From NCBI RefSeq assembly GCF_040538665.1, contig NZ_JBEWXT010000001.1, positions 1,948,501 through 2,012,500 on the forward strand: DNA of 64,000 nucleotides. The letters run 5' to 3'. Made by a program: the position numbers and the translations under genes. Below, one piece after another: positions 43,700-52,599 of the stretch (position 1 is its first letter; each line of letters starts with the position of its first letter). This stretch comes from Aureibaculum sp. 2308TA14-22. Lineage in GTDB: Bacteria > Bacteroidota > Bacteroidia > Flavobacteriales > Flavobacteriaceae. Under the pieces are notes generated by a model. The model was not told where the DNA came from, made no database searches, and saw nothing but the letters and a program-made list of their open reading frames with translations.

Positions 43700-44424
43700 A
43701 TCTCAGATTTTTTCAATTCATAAAAACCTTTTGCAACTTGAGATTCGATTTGAAAATGTTCATCCAAATCAATCGGTATGAATTGAATTTCATCTCCCGA
43801 TTTTGCAAAACAAGGGTCTTTAAATTCAATATCAAAGAATGAAATGGGCGAATTTCCGATTATATGCCATCCACTAGCACTCATTGACGGGTAAATACCC
43901 GTTTGGCTTCCCCCAATAGCCACCGAACCTCTTTCAATACGCAATCTAGGATTCGCTTTTCTTGGAATGTGTAGTTTTTTGTCCAACCCGCCCAAATATA
44001 AAAATCCTGGTAAAAAACCGATAAAGTAAACCGTGTAAATTTGGGATGAATGTAAACTGATTATTTCACGTAAAGTCAAATTATTTTTCAACCCCAATTC
44101 GCCCAAGTCCAAACCAAATTTATAGTCGTAGCAAACTGGAATTTCCCATCTGTAATTTTTTACCTTTTTTTGAGAAATTTCTTGCCCGTAAAGTGATTTT
44201 AAGTCTAAAATGTTGTCATAGACAATATTTATAGTGTTATTATAAATAATTGTTAATGAGTTGTATGTATTAATTACATCAACTATTTGTTTAGTATAAT
44301 TTTGAATGACTTTATTTTTAAAAAAAATGACATCATCCAATATATTTTTGTCGATTTTCTTTGGCCATTCTATTAAAATTGCATTTTTTCCATAGCGTTT
44401 ATAGGTCAATTTGAAGGTACCCAT
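43696..44424 (-). CDS. pxpB: 5-oxoprolinase subunit PxpB (KipI-like)
   Basis: A 242-residue allophanate-hydrolase subunit-1-like protein. The signature region reads GFLPGFLYLGGLDKKLHIPRKANPR followed by IERGSVAIGGSQTGIYPS and GWHIIGNSP. The N-terminal half (to about 85) is poorer in Gly and richer in Ile and Asn than usual but fits the family plan. It abuts pxpA with no gap and overlaps pxpC, as expected for subunits made together. Confidence 0.92.
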   Translation of the reverse strand: MGTFKLTYKRYGKNAILIEWPKKIDKNILDDVIFFKNKVIQNYTKQIVDVINTYNSLTIIYNNTINIVYDNILDLKSLYGQEISQKKVKNYRWEIPVCYDYKFGLDLGELGLKNNLTLREIISLHSSQIYTVYFIGFLPGFLYLGGLDKKLHIPRKANPRLRIERGSVAIGGSQTGIYPSMSASGWHIIGNSPISFFDIEFKDPCFAKSGDEIQFIPIDLDEHFQIESQVAKGFYELKKSEI

Positions 44425-45165
44425 TTAAGCAATTTTAATACCGTAATTAGGTAGTTTTTTAGAGAGGTAATTCAGTATTCTTAAAACATTAGGGTTATCA
44501 CCATGAACACAAAAAGTTTTGGCTTTTATATCCACTTTTTCTCCATCAATGGTTTTTACCTTGTGCTTAGTTATCATTCTCAATAAATGTTTTAATACTT
44601 TTTTAGGATCAGTAATAACGGCTTTGGGTTCCGATCGGGAAACCAGTGTCAGATCAGTATTGTAGTTCCTATCTATAAATGCCTCAAAATACACTCTCAA
44701 GTCTTGTTTAAGTGCCATTTCTGCCAAAACCGACCCATAAGGTGCGTATAACCATATATCTTTTGTAGTATTTTTAACGGCATTGATAAGACATTGGGCT
44801 GTATTTGCATCGACTGCAGCTTTATTATACAATGCTCCGTGAGCTTTAACGTGATTTAAAGTAGCCACTGACTTTCTCAATTCGTATTGAACGGTGTTGA
44901 TTTGTTTTTCAAGGCTCAGTTGCAGTTCATCAAACGGTAATGCCATCTCTTTTCTCCCAAAATTTTCCTTATCGGGATAAGAAGGGTGTGCCCCTATATG
45001 TACACGGTGTAATAACGCTAGTTTTATAGTTTCCGTAATCGTATCAACATCTCCAGCGTGACCACCACAAGCAATACTGCACGAACTTATCTTTGACATA
45101 AGCATTAATTCATTGCCTATCCCTTCACACACATCGCAATTTATGTCTATGGTAAATAAGTTCAT
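44425..45165 (-). CDS. pxpA: 5-oxoprolinase subunit PxpA (LamB/YcsF family)
   Basis: A 246-residue TIM-barrel-like subunit. Family signatures are IDINCDVCEGIGNE (the usual form is DLNxDxGE), SCSIACGGHAGD, GAHPSYPDKENFGR, VKAHGALYNKA, EAFIDRNYN and FCVHGDNPN. Its start overlaps the last base of the transporter gene. With PxpB and PxpC it hydrolyses 5-oxoproline using ATP. Confidence 0.95.
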   Translation of the reverse strand: MNLFTIDINCDVCEGIGNELMLMSKISSCSIACGGHAGDVDTITETIKLALLHRVHIGAHPSYPDKENFGRKEMALPFDELQLSLEKQINTVQYELRKSVATLNHVKAHGALYNKAAVDANTAQCLINAVKNTTKDIWLYAPYGSVLAEMALKQDLRVYFEAFIDRNYNTDLTLVSRSEPKAVITDPKKVLKHLLRMITKHKVKTIDGEKVDIKAKTFCVHGDNPNVLRILNYLSKKLPNYGIKIA

Positions 45166-46391
45166 TACATCATTTCAAACACCTTAAAAATACTTTTTAA
45201 TCCTAAAAAGATGGTTACCGCTAAGATAATAAATCCAATGCTATTTTGAAGTTTTGTATTTCTAAAATTGCCCAATACTGATTTTTTGTTCATAATCCAC
45301 AATAAAAATCCAGCGATTACGGGCAATAACATCCCATTTGCCGCTTGGGCAAACTTGATAATTTCTATGGGTTTTACACCTAACGAAGAAAACAATACAC
45401 CCAAAAATAGGATAAACATCCATACCACTCTAAATTTGGTGGATTTTAAATTTGTTTTCCAACCTAAGCATCCAGAGGCTACATATGCAGCCGCTAATGC
45501 AGCTGTTATTGTACTTGTTATTCCCGCTGCAAACAACCCTAAGGCTAAAAAGTATTTTGCGTAACTCCCAAATAAAGGCTCTAAGCCCATTGCCAAATCC
45601 GCCGCACTATTTACTTCTTGGTTTTGAATAGCTGCTGCGGAAATTATAATACACATAGAGACCAATCCGCCTAGCACTACTGCAATAATAGCATCTTTTT
45701 TAGCGTATTTTAAATCGCTATGCTTGCTCCATTTCTCTTTAACCAAGCTAGCATGCAAAAACAGATTGTAAGGCACTACGGTAGTTCCTATTAAGCCTAT
45801 AATGGTTAAAATACTTTCTTTTGGTGTGGTGGGAATAAAAATTCCTTTAAAAATTTCTGATAAACTGGGTTTAGTGAGAATAGCTGTAATTAAAAAAGCA
45901 ATACTCATTAAAATCACCAAGGTTACTAATACTTTTTCTAACACTTTATAATTGCCCAAATACAATAGAATAAAGGCTACAAGCCCTATAATTGCACTCA
46001 AAACATTTAAACTTACACTCCCAATTTGAACAGTATAATTTTTAAAAATAGTCTCCAATCCTAAAACACTACCACTAATATTCCCTGCTTCGTAAGCCGC
46101 ATTGCCGATAACAATTGCCGATAATACGAGAACAATAATCAATTTTCTAAAAATAGGATGTTTTATTTCTGTCCTGATGATTTCTGACAATCCTTTTTGG
46201 GTGATGATACCCAATCTGGCGGACATTTCTTGAAGCGTAATTGTTGCAATTATGGATAATGCCATGGCCCAAAGCAAGGAATAACCAAAGTTAACACCAG
46301 CAATAGTGCATAAGGTCACTGTGCCCGGGCCAATAAAAGCTGCAGCAACTAATGGTCCTGGGCCAATATTTTTAAACCAGTTTTTAATCAC
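45165..46391 (-). CDS. NRAMP-like transporter lacking the metal-site motifs (YcsG-like), possible 5-oxoproline carrier
   Basis: A 408-residue inner-membrane protein with about 11 helices and the NRAMP fold signature. The two metal-coordinating motifs are altered. TM1 reads IGPGTVT (residues 20-26) where metal transporters have DPGN; TM6 reads VPYNLFLH (206-213) where they have MPHNLYLH. It therefore probably does not carry divalent metals. It sits directly before pxpA, as B. subtilis ycsG sits beside ycsF, which suggests uptake of 5-oxoproline or a related acid (inference). It overlaps the DUF2891 gene by 8 bp. Confidence 0.87.
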   Translation of the reverse strand: MIKNWFKNIGPGPLVAAAFIGPGTVTLCTIAGVNFGYSLLWAMALSIIATITLQEMSARLGIITQKGLSEIIRTEIKHPIFRKLIIVLVLSAIVIGNAAYEAGNISGSVLGLETIFKNYTVQIGSVSLNVLSAIIGLVAFILLYLGNYKVLEKVLVTLVILMSIAFLITAILTKPSLSEIFKGIFIPTTPKESILTIIGLIGTTVVPYNLFLHASLVKEKWSKHSDLKYAKKDAIIAVVLGGLVSMCIIISAAAIQNQEVNSAADLAMGLEPLFGSYAKYFLALGLFAAGITSTITAALAAAYVASGCLGWKTNLKSTKFRVVWMFILFLGVLFSSLGVKPIEIIKFAQAANGMLLPVIAGFLLWIMNKKSVLGNFRNTKLQNSIGFIILAVTIFLGLKSIFKVFEMM

Positions 46392-47499
46392 TAAGTGTAG
46401 AATTTAAGGCATAGATTGCGAAACTACCTAACCAATGTCCGCCCTCGTAGCTATCACCAACTATGTTTGGTAACGAATTATTAATGTGTTGATTGGCAAT
46501 ATTTTGCAGATGACTATATTCGGGTAAACCTTCTGCAATCTTATTCAGACTCCAAGCTCTAGAAAAGTTAACACCATCCAGGTGTACTAACTTTCCATCG
46601 GTACGGTCGGATACTTCGCCAACGGCCAAGGTAAAGTTTTTGTCGGATAATTGTGGGAGAAACTTGATGATCCAACTTTTAAATTCAGGTGCTGACAAAA
46701 CACGTTTCATCAAAGCGGCCTCTTCCAAACAGGGTGATAAGAAGTCGAATCCGCTGGGTTCCCAAGATATGGGGCAATCGGCATCGTTCAGATAAAAATC
46801 CCTGGCACGTTTTTCAATCAAGGTTTTTAATTCGGTATGATTTACCGTTTTGGCATAATCGTAGGCAAAGGAAAGTCCGAAAGCAGTATTGGTATGCTCT
46901 CCTACACGGATGGGATACTTTAATTTTGGTAAAAACTCTAAGTATTTCTTAACAATTAAATTCGTTAAGGGCTGTAAGTTGTTTTCTAAGGTTCTTGCGG
47001 TTTCATCATCCCATGTATGGAGTTCTTCAGCCAATTTTAACAGCCACGCCCAGCCATAGGTGCGTTCGTAAGATTTATTATGCTCCCCATCAAAATAAGC
47101 AACTTCAGTTAAAATATTTTGTTTAGAGATGTTTTTTAAGAGCCTTTCTTTGGTTTCAGCACTATTTTCTAGCTTAGGGAATTGCTTTAGTAAACTCACC
47201 AAACTCCAATGCCCATGTACTGATGAGTCCCAGTCAAAACAACCGTAAAAAGCTGGGTGCAATGCTTTTGGTGTCTGCAAATCATCTTCACTACCAATGG
47301 TTTGGTTTAGCTTATTGGGATATTCAACCTCAATACAACCTAAAGGCAATGTAGCTAAACGATTAGCTTCTACTAAATTTAGTTGTGGAATGGGTGCAGT
47401 TTTTACCTCAACAGCTAAAGGTACTTTCTCTTTTTTATTTTCTGCTTTTTCACAACTTAATAGCAGTAAAACGAAAGCAAGCACATATAGATACCTCAT
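46384..47499 (-). CDS. DUF2891 lipoprotein, first gene of the pxp unit
   Basis: A 371-residue protein with a lipoprotein signal (VLLLLSC at about 10-16). The rest is an alpha-helical, Trp-rich domain typical of DUF2891: HPAFYGCFDWDSSVHGHWSLV, YERTYGWAWLLKLAEEL, HTNTAFGLSFAYDYA, WEPSGFDFLSPCLEEA, and GDSYEGGHWLGSFAIYAL. The alpha/alpha-toroid-like pattern and conserved acidic and aromatic residues suggest a glycan- or peptide-acting enzyme, but no activity is established. It overlaps the transporter gene, so it is made in the same operon. Confidence 0.88.
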   Translation of the reverse strand: MRYLYVLAFVLLLLSCEKAENKKEKVPLAVEVKTAPIPQLNLVEANRLATLPLGCIEVEYPNKLNQTIGSEDDLQTPKALHPAFYGCFDWDSSVHGHWSLVSLLKQFPKLENSAETKERLLKNISKQNILTEVAYFDGEHNKSYERTYGWAWLLKLAEELHTWDDETARTLENNLQPLTNLIVKKYLEFLPKLKYPIRVGEHTNTAFGLSFAYDYAKTVNHTELKTLIEKRARDFYLNDADCPISWEPSGFDFLSPCLEEAALMKRVLSAPEFKSWIIKFLPQLSDKNFTLAVGEVSDRTDGKLVHLDGVNFSRAWSLNKIAEGLPEYSHLQNIANQHINNSLPNIVGDSYEGGHWLGSFAIYALNSTLSD

Positions 47500-47544
47500 T
47501 GTATAAAATTTAGAGGTAAATGTACAATTTAATATTAAAAAATT

Positions 47545-48381
47545 TTATTGAGAAACCCTATACAAATCTAACGTAGATTTTTCAAAATTATGAGCCTCAT
47601 CCGTTTTCTTTAATTCTGCTTTTTTATCTATGTTCAATAAAAAGTCAGAAAGCTTATCTAAAACTGGATGTTGGTCGTTTGTATTAATTTCGATATTATC
47701 GCCATCAAAAGTGGTAACAATATAGGTATATCTAGGTGTATCGTTACGCTTAGATTTTTGTTCCCAATCTTTATCAATTGCATATAGCTGACTTCTATTG
47801 AGAATCTTTTTTAATTCGTAAATGTCTTGTTTAGAGAGTTTACCAGAATAATTACCCTGTGTTTCGGTATAATTTTTACCACGATAAAATACAGTACCGT
47901 CTACGTTAATTTGAATAGACATTGAAGGACAAGTACCGAAACACGTAGAGGAATGAAAAGTCAAGGTTTTAAAATTAACTTTATCTAACAACTTACCTCT
48001 ATTATAAAAAATGTACTGTTTTTCTTTGGCAAGTGCACCTGCTTCCAATTTATTAAAATTAGCTTGTTCCTTTTCTATAACAGGTACAATTACTAACCTG
48101 TTCCTATTAATTTCTTTAATTCTAAACTTAAATTCTTCTGTTTTAAAATCTCCAGCTAATCTATAATTTACTTTAAAAGATAAATTTTTATTATCTAAGT
48201 CAAATAAAACTTCTTGTTTTGTATTATCAAAATTATAAACTACTGCTTCATCATCAAATCGTATATAATCTAAGTCTTTATTAATCCATTCCGTTTCAGT
48301 CAACAAATTTTTACTCGCCTTAGATTGGGCGTTTATTGAAATTACTACTGATAACATCAAAAATAAGCATAAATTTTTCAT
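47545..48381 (-). CDS. Exported DUF6438-like protein
   Basis: A 278-residue protein with a signal peptide (1-18, ending INAQ). The C-terminal half has the pattern I associate with DUF6438: TFHSSTCFGTCPSMSIQINVDGTVFYRG, with the FGTCP motif and two cysteines. The N-terminal half is a beta-rich segment seen in similar flavobacterial proteins. Function unknown. A TAnnTTTG word lies 24 bases upstream of the ATG. Confidence 0.78.
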   Translation of the reverse strand: MKNLCLFLMLSVVISINAQSKASKNLLTETEWINKDLDYIRFDDEAVVYNFDNTKQEVLFDLDNKNLSFKVNYRLAGDFKTEEFKFRIKEINRNRLVIVPVIEKEQANFNKLEAGALAKEKQYIFYNRGKLLDKVNFKTLTFHSSTCFGTCPSMSIQINVDGTVFYRGKNYTETQGNYSGKLSKQDIYELKKILNRSQLYAIDKDWEQKSKRNDTPRYTYIVTTFDGDNIEINTNDQHPVLDKLSDFLLNIDKKAELKKTDEAHNFEKSTLDLYRVSQ

Positions 48382-48404
48382 TGTAGTAGGGGTTCTATGA
48401 GTTC

Positions 48405-48412
48405 CAAATGTA
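48405..48412 (-). promoter_or_regulatory. Candidate -7 promoter box for the DUF6438-like gene
   Basis: On the minus strand this reads TACATTTG (TAnnTTTG), 24 bases upstream of the ATG at 48381. Confidence 0.45.
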
Positions 48413-48418
48413 ATAAAA

Positions 48419-49957
48419 TTATCCTAACCATCCTTCTCTATCCAAACTTCTGTACTGGATAGCTTCAGAGATATGGTCGGGTTTAATAGCCTCAGAATTG
48501 TCTAAATCAGCAACTGTTCTGGCTACTTTTAGGATTCTGTCATATGCTCGGGCAGAGAGATTCAAACTCTCCATTGCCGCTTTTAACAAAGACGTTGAAG
48601 CTTCATCTAACTTACAAAAGTTTCTAATTTGCTTCACATTCATCTGTGCATTATAATGCACATTAGCATTGTCTTTGAACCTTTTAGTTTGCAAATGTCG
48701 TGCCATGGTGACACGTTCTCTAATGATTTTACTAGATTCGCCTTTTCGCTCTTCAGAGAGCTTTTCGAAAGGTACGGGCTGTACCTCAATATGAATGTCA
48801 ATTCGATCCAATAAGGGACCTGATACTTTACTTAAGTAACGTTGCATTTCTGTTGGTGAGGAAGTTACGTGTCCGGGAGTATCGTTAAAATAACCGCTCG
48901 GACTAGGGTTCATACTTGCCACTAACATAAAACTACTCGGATAGGTTACCGTGAATTTTGCTCTAGAAATGGTTACTTCCCTATCCTCTAAGGGTTGACG
49001 CATTACTTCTAATACCGTACGCTTAAATTCAGGCAATTCATCTAAAAACAATACACCATTGTGCGATAATGATATTTCTCCCGGTTGTGGATACGCTCCA
49101 CCACCAACTAGAGCCACATCACTAATAGTATGATGTGGTGAACGAAAAGGGCGTTGCCCCATTAATCCAGAATTTACTCTAATCCGTCCAACAACAGAAT
49201 GTATTTTGGTTGTTTCCAAAGCCTCGTGCAAGGTCATAGGTGGTAAAATACTCGGTAATCTTTTAGCCAACATGGTTTTACCAGAACCCGGTGGACCGAT
49301 CAAAATAATATTATGACCGCCCGCTGCAGCAATTTCCATACATCTTTTGATGGATTCCTGTCCTTTAACATCGGAAAAATCAAATTCAGGATGTTCCAAA
49401 TTATCGTAAAATTCTTTTCTGGTATCAACAACAGTAGGTTCTAGGGTAGAATTTCCTTCAAAAAAATCAATAACTTCCTTTATGTTTTCGACACCATAAA
49501 CTTCTAAGCCATCTACAATTGCTGCTTCTTTAGCATTTTGCTTTGGTAAGATAAATCCTTTAAAGCCTTCTTCCTTTGCCTTAATAGCTATAGGCAATAC
49601 ACCCTTAATAGGTTGTAAACTTCCATCCAACGAAAGTTCGCCCATAATCAAATATTCTGAAATGGTATCTCCTTGAATTTGCGAAGAAGCCTTTAAAATA
49701 CCAACAGCTAAGGTTAAATCATAAGCAGACCCTTCTTTACGCATATCGGCAGGAGCCATATTTATCGTAATCTTTTTACCGGGAATAGTATATCCATTAT
49801 TTTGTAAAGCCGCTGCAATTCTGAAATTACTTTCCTTTACTGCATTATCAGGAAGGCCTACCAAATGATAGCCAATACCTTTAACAATATTAACCTCAAC
49901 AGTAATTGTAGTAGCTTCTACCCCAAAAACTGCACTACCATAAACTTTAGTCAACAT
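48419..49957 (-). CDS. comM: YifB/ComM family Mg-chelatase-like AAA+ ATPase
   Basis: A 512-residue helicase-like AAA+ protein; ComM promotes branch migration during natural transformation. A Lon-like ChlI domain (about 20-140, GLPDNAVKESNFRIAAAL, NMAPADMRKEGSAYDLTLAVG) precedes the Mg-chelatase core with Walker A LIGPPGSGKTMLA and Walker B GVLFLDELPEF. ASMNPSPSGY and a C-terminal domain (LSARAYDRILKVARTVADL) follow. The ATG overlaps the end of the upstream acyltransferase gene by 11 bp. Confidence 0.93.
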   Translation of the reverse strand: MLTKVYGSAVFGVEATTITVEVNIVKGIGYHLVGLPDNAVKESNFRIAAALQNNGYTIPGKKITINMAPADMRKEGSAYDLTLAVGILKASSQIQGDTISEYLIMGELSLDGSLQPIKGVLPIAIKAKEEGFKGFILPKQNAKEAAIVDGLEVYGVENIKEVIDFFEGNSTLEPTVVDTRKEFYDNLEHPEFDFSDVKGQESIKRCMEIAAAGGHNIILIGPPGSGKTMLAKRLPSILPPMTLHEALETTKIHSVVGRIRVNSGLMGQRPFRSPHHTISDVALVGGGAYPQPGEISLSHNGVLFLDELPEFKRTVLEVMRQPLEDREVTISRAKFTVTYPSSFMLVASMNPSPSGYFNDTPGHVTSSPTEMQRYLSKVSGPLLDRIDIHIEVQPVPFEKLSEERKGESSKIIRERVTMARHLQTKRFKDNANVHYNAQMNVKQIRNFCKLDEASTSLLKAAMESLNLSARAYDRILKVARTVADLDNSEAIKPDHISEAIQYRSLDREGWLG

Positions 49958-51077
49958 GTCCTTGTTTGTTTAAAACTGGATTCGCATACAGTTGTAGCAA
50001 TCGCTCTTGAATATCAGCATCCTCATTTTGCTCTTGTATGTAATTTTTAAAATCGATTAGATTTTCAGGGGTGTAAAAATCTACGAACAAATTAGTTTTA
50101 TGTAGTATATCATAAGCCATATAATTGGTTTTAAACAACTTATAGTTTTTATAGACCAACCTGTCCATTTCAGCCGCAATAGCTTTAACTGTTGACTTTA
50201 AATCTCCTGAAAAATCAATGGCATCTACATTTAACTTCTCAAAATGTAAACTTACATCACCTTTTGGCTCTTCAATACCCTTGATAATACTGTTTATGTT
50301 TTCGAATTTAGACTTTTTATATACTCCCAGCTCCTCTTTGGTCTGCAACTCAACCGCTTTTTCTACAGCACAAGGTTCATACTCATAAGAAACTGAAGAT
50401 ATCACTATTTGTAAGTCCTTTAGTGATTGTTTTAAATTCTCCGTACCACTCATCAACAACATCCTCACCAAGCCTGGAAAAGTTTTATCACTACCATCTT
50501 TAGTGCGTCCATTACCTTGAGCTATCCAAGAAGACACTTTTTTATGGGTTATAGAATACCGCAAATATGCTGATAAGTTTTTAGCATTCTGTAATAGCTC
50601 TAAACGAGTACCCGATCTAAACACGGTAAACATATTGTTGAGTTTGGCTACACGTTCCATTACGGGATTCACAATAAGATTATCACCCAACGAAATTTCG
50701 GTAAACGGATACCCTCTGTGATATAAGGTATATTGCAACAGACCAGAATCTAAAAAAATATCACGATGATTGGAAATGTATAGATTATTACCTTCTTTTG
50801 CTACATCTTCCAAGCCAGTTATGTACAAATTTTCAATAGAATTTTCAATCAACGAACGGATCATTGGCTCAATAAAATTGACTTGAAAATCAGCACAATT
50901 ACCGCACTTGTTTAGTTTGTAGACAATTTCATCATCAGACCAATCTGGGTAAATGTATTGTACCCTTTTTTTAAATTGAGTATTAGTAGTTAACCATTGT
51001 AAAGCTGCATCAATCTGTTGTTGATTGTACGGGGCAATGGTTTCAAATATATTAGCAATTTCTTTAGTTATTGTCAT
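49947..51077 (-). CDS. 1-acyl-sn-glycerol-3-phosphate acyltransferase-like protein
   Basis: A 376-residue acyltransferase-superfamily protein. The catalytic block is NLYISNHRDIFLDSG (about 101-115), which again places Asp six positions after His (HX5D). TVFRSGTRL and IAQGNGRTKDG correspond to the downstream substrate-binding blocks. An N-terminal helical region (1-95) with CGNCADF is extra compared with short PlsC proteins. It is the second gene of a ligase, acyltransferase and comM run. Lipid substrate unknown. Confidence 0.8.
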   Translation of the reverse strand: MTITKEIANIFETIAPYNQQQIDAALQWLTTNTQFKKRVQYIYPDWSDDEIVYKLNKCGNCADFQVNFIEPMIRSLIENSIENLYITGLEDVAKEGNNLYISNHRDIFLDSGLLQYTLYHRGYPFTEISLGDNLIVNPVMERVAKLNNMFTVFRSGTRLELLQNAKNLSAYLRYSITHKKVSSWIAQGNGRTKDGSDKTFPGLVRMLLMSGTENLKQSLKDLQIVISSVSYEYEPCAVEKAVELQTKEELGVYKKSKFENINSIIKGIEEPKGDVSLHFEKLNVDAIDFSGDLKSTVKAIAAEMDRLVYKNYKLFKTNYMAYDILHKTNLFVDFYTPENLIDFKNYIQEQNEDADIQERLLQLYANPVLNKQGHVD

Positions 51078-51114
51078 ATTTTAAATGTACTGTATCTTAC
51101 AAGAATACGCAAAA

Positions 51115-52401
51115 TTATCTTTTATCAATAAACAAAATGGGCTTTCTGCTCATTTTTGGGAATTTCAACTGGTTAATCGCTTCAATATCATGTATTTCTA
51201 AAGTAGGCAAAACTCTTAACTTGGCACGGCAGTGATCTTTAATGCGATCCAATAGTTCTTCGGAAGGCGACATTGTTCCAATTTTTATCAAAATTTCATC
51301 TGTACCAATGGCATTATGAGATATTTCTATGATGTAATTTTCAATGGCATCAAAATCATTTAGCAAATCGTATAAAGCGGGTGGGTATAAGGTAGTGCCT
51401 TTGTATTTTACCATTTGTTTTTTTCTGCCAATTACAGGGCTTAACCGCAAGGTATTTCTACCACAAGTACATTTTTCGGTATGTTTTCTGACAATATCTC
51501 CGGTTTTAAAACGCAACAAGGGCATGGCTTCAACGCCTAAGGTGGTGATAGTCAATTCGCCATACTCACCTTCTTTTACGGGATGATTGTCATCATCTAA
51601 GATTTCAACAATAATCAGTTCCGGATGATGATGGCCGCCTTGTTTGGCTTCACATTCGGTAAACGCTGTACTCATTTCGGTAGACGCATAGGTAGAAAAC
51701 AGATCTATTTTCCATTGTGAAGTAATTTTATTAGCCAGCAGATTTAACGAAAAATCCTCATTACGTAAAGATTCTCCAATACAAATAACACCCTTTACGC
51801 TAGAAGCATTGTAATCTATACCATTAGCTTCGGCATAAGCAATCAGTTTTAATAAAAACGAAGGTACGGCAATTAAATAGGTAGGGTTGAATTTTAAAAT
51901 AGAATCCCATTGCAATTCAGGAATCCCCGCTCCTACTCTAATAATACTTGCCCCTAGTTTTCTTACACCTAAAAAATATGCCAAGCCAGCCACAAAACGT
52001 CTGTCCATTGTGGTCATGAGCTGAACGGTATCATCTTTGGTTACTCCTGCACAGGCAAATGAAATAGCTTCATTATAAGCTAACCTATCTAAATCGGCAT
52101 CGGTTAAGGCAAAAGTAACGGGATTACCCATAGTACCGGAAGTAGTTACATAATCTACAATCTCGTTTTTAGCCACACACAAAAAATCATCGTTATGGAC
52201 TTGTAAATCGTCTTTGGTAGTAACGGGCAATTGTGTTAAGTCTGCTAGGGTTTTTATATTGAAAATGTCAACATTCTGACTTGCAAACACTTTCTGGTAG
52301 TAGTCGGAATGCTCTTGAAGATAGGCTAACAATAGCTGTAGCTTTTCCTCTTGAAAACGTTGTATTTCTGTTGTAGGTTTTGTTTCTAGATCTGGAATCA
52401 T
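51115..52401 (-). CDS. Phenylacetate-CoA ligase-like AMP-binding enzyme
   Basis: A 428-residue adenylate-forming enzyme of the PaaK type, which activates a carboxylic acid as acyl-AMP and then CoA ester. The P-loop is TTSGTMGNPVTFAL (about 85-98). STYASTEMSTAFTEC, GELTITTLG and RFKTGDIVRKH are the A5/A7-type motifs, and a cysteine pair (CTCGRNTLRLSPVIGR) follows. It is 37 bp upstream of the acyltransferase gene on the same strand, so its acyl product could feed that enzyme (inference). The substrate is not predictable. Confidence 0.88.
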   Translation of the reverse strand: MIPDLETKPTTEIQRFQEEKLQLLLAYLQEHSDYYQKVFASQNVDIFNIKTLADLTQLPVTTKDDLQVHNDDFLCVAKNEIVDYVTTSGTMGNPVTFALTDADLDRLAYNEAISFACAGVTKDDTVQLMTTMDRRFVAGLAYFLGVRKLGASIIRVGAGIPELQWDSILKFNPTYLIAVPSFLLKLIAYAEANGIDYNASSVKGVICIGESLRNEDFSLNLLANKITSQWKIDLFSTYASTEMSTAFTECEAKQGGHHHPELIIVEILDDDNHPVKEGEYGELTITTLGVEAMPLLRFKTGDIVRKHTEKCTCGRNTLRLSPVIGRKKQMVKYKGTTLYPPALYDLLNDFDAIENYIIEISHNAIGTDEILIKIGTMSPSEELLDRIKDHCRAKLRVLPTLEIHDIEAINQLKFPKMSRKPILFIDKR

Positions 52402-52513
52402 GTACTTAATTAAGTAAGAGGGCTAAAGTAAGAGAAAAATATTGAAGCGTAAAAATTTGGAGTAGGAAAAGTAAGGAATTGAATATGTTAACTATTCACT
52501 AAAAAAGAAAATT

Positions 52514-52521
52514 TATATTTG
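52514..52521 (+). promoter_or_regulatory. Candidate -7 promoter box for the sulfatase gene
   Basis: TATATTTG fits TAnnTTTG and lies 78 bases upstream of the ATG at 52600, in the divergent gap with the ligase gene. Confidence 0.4.
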
Positions 52522-52599
52522 TTACAAATACAATAGGTAATTTTTGGAAAAGACACAGTTATTCCAAATTTTTAGTACAACATTTAACAAGACATACCA

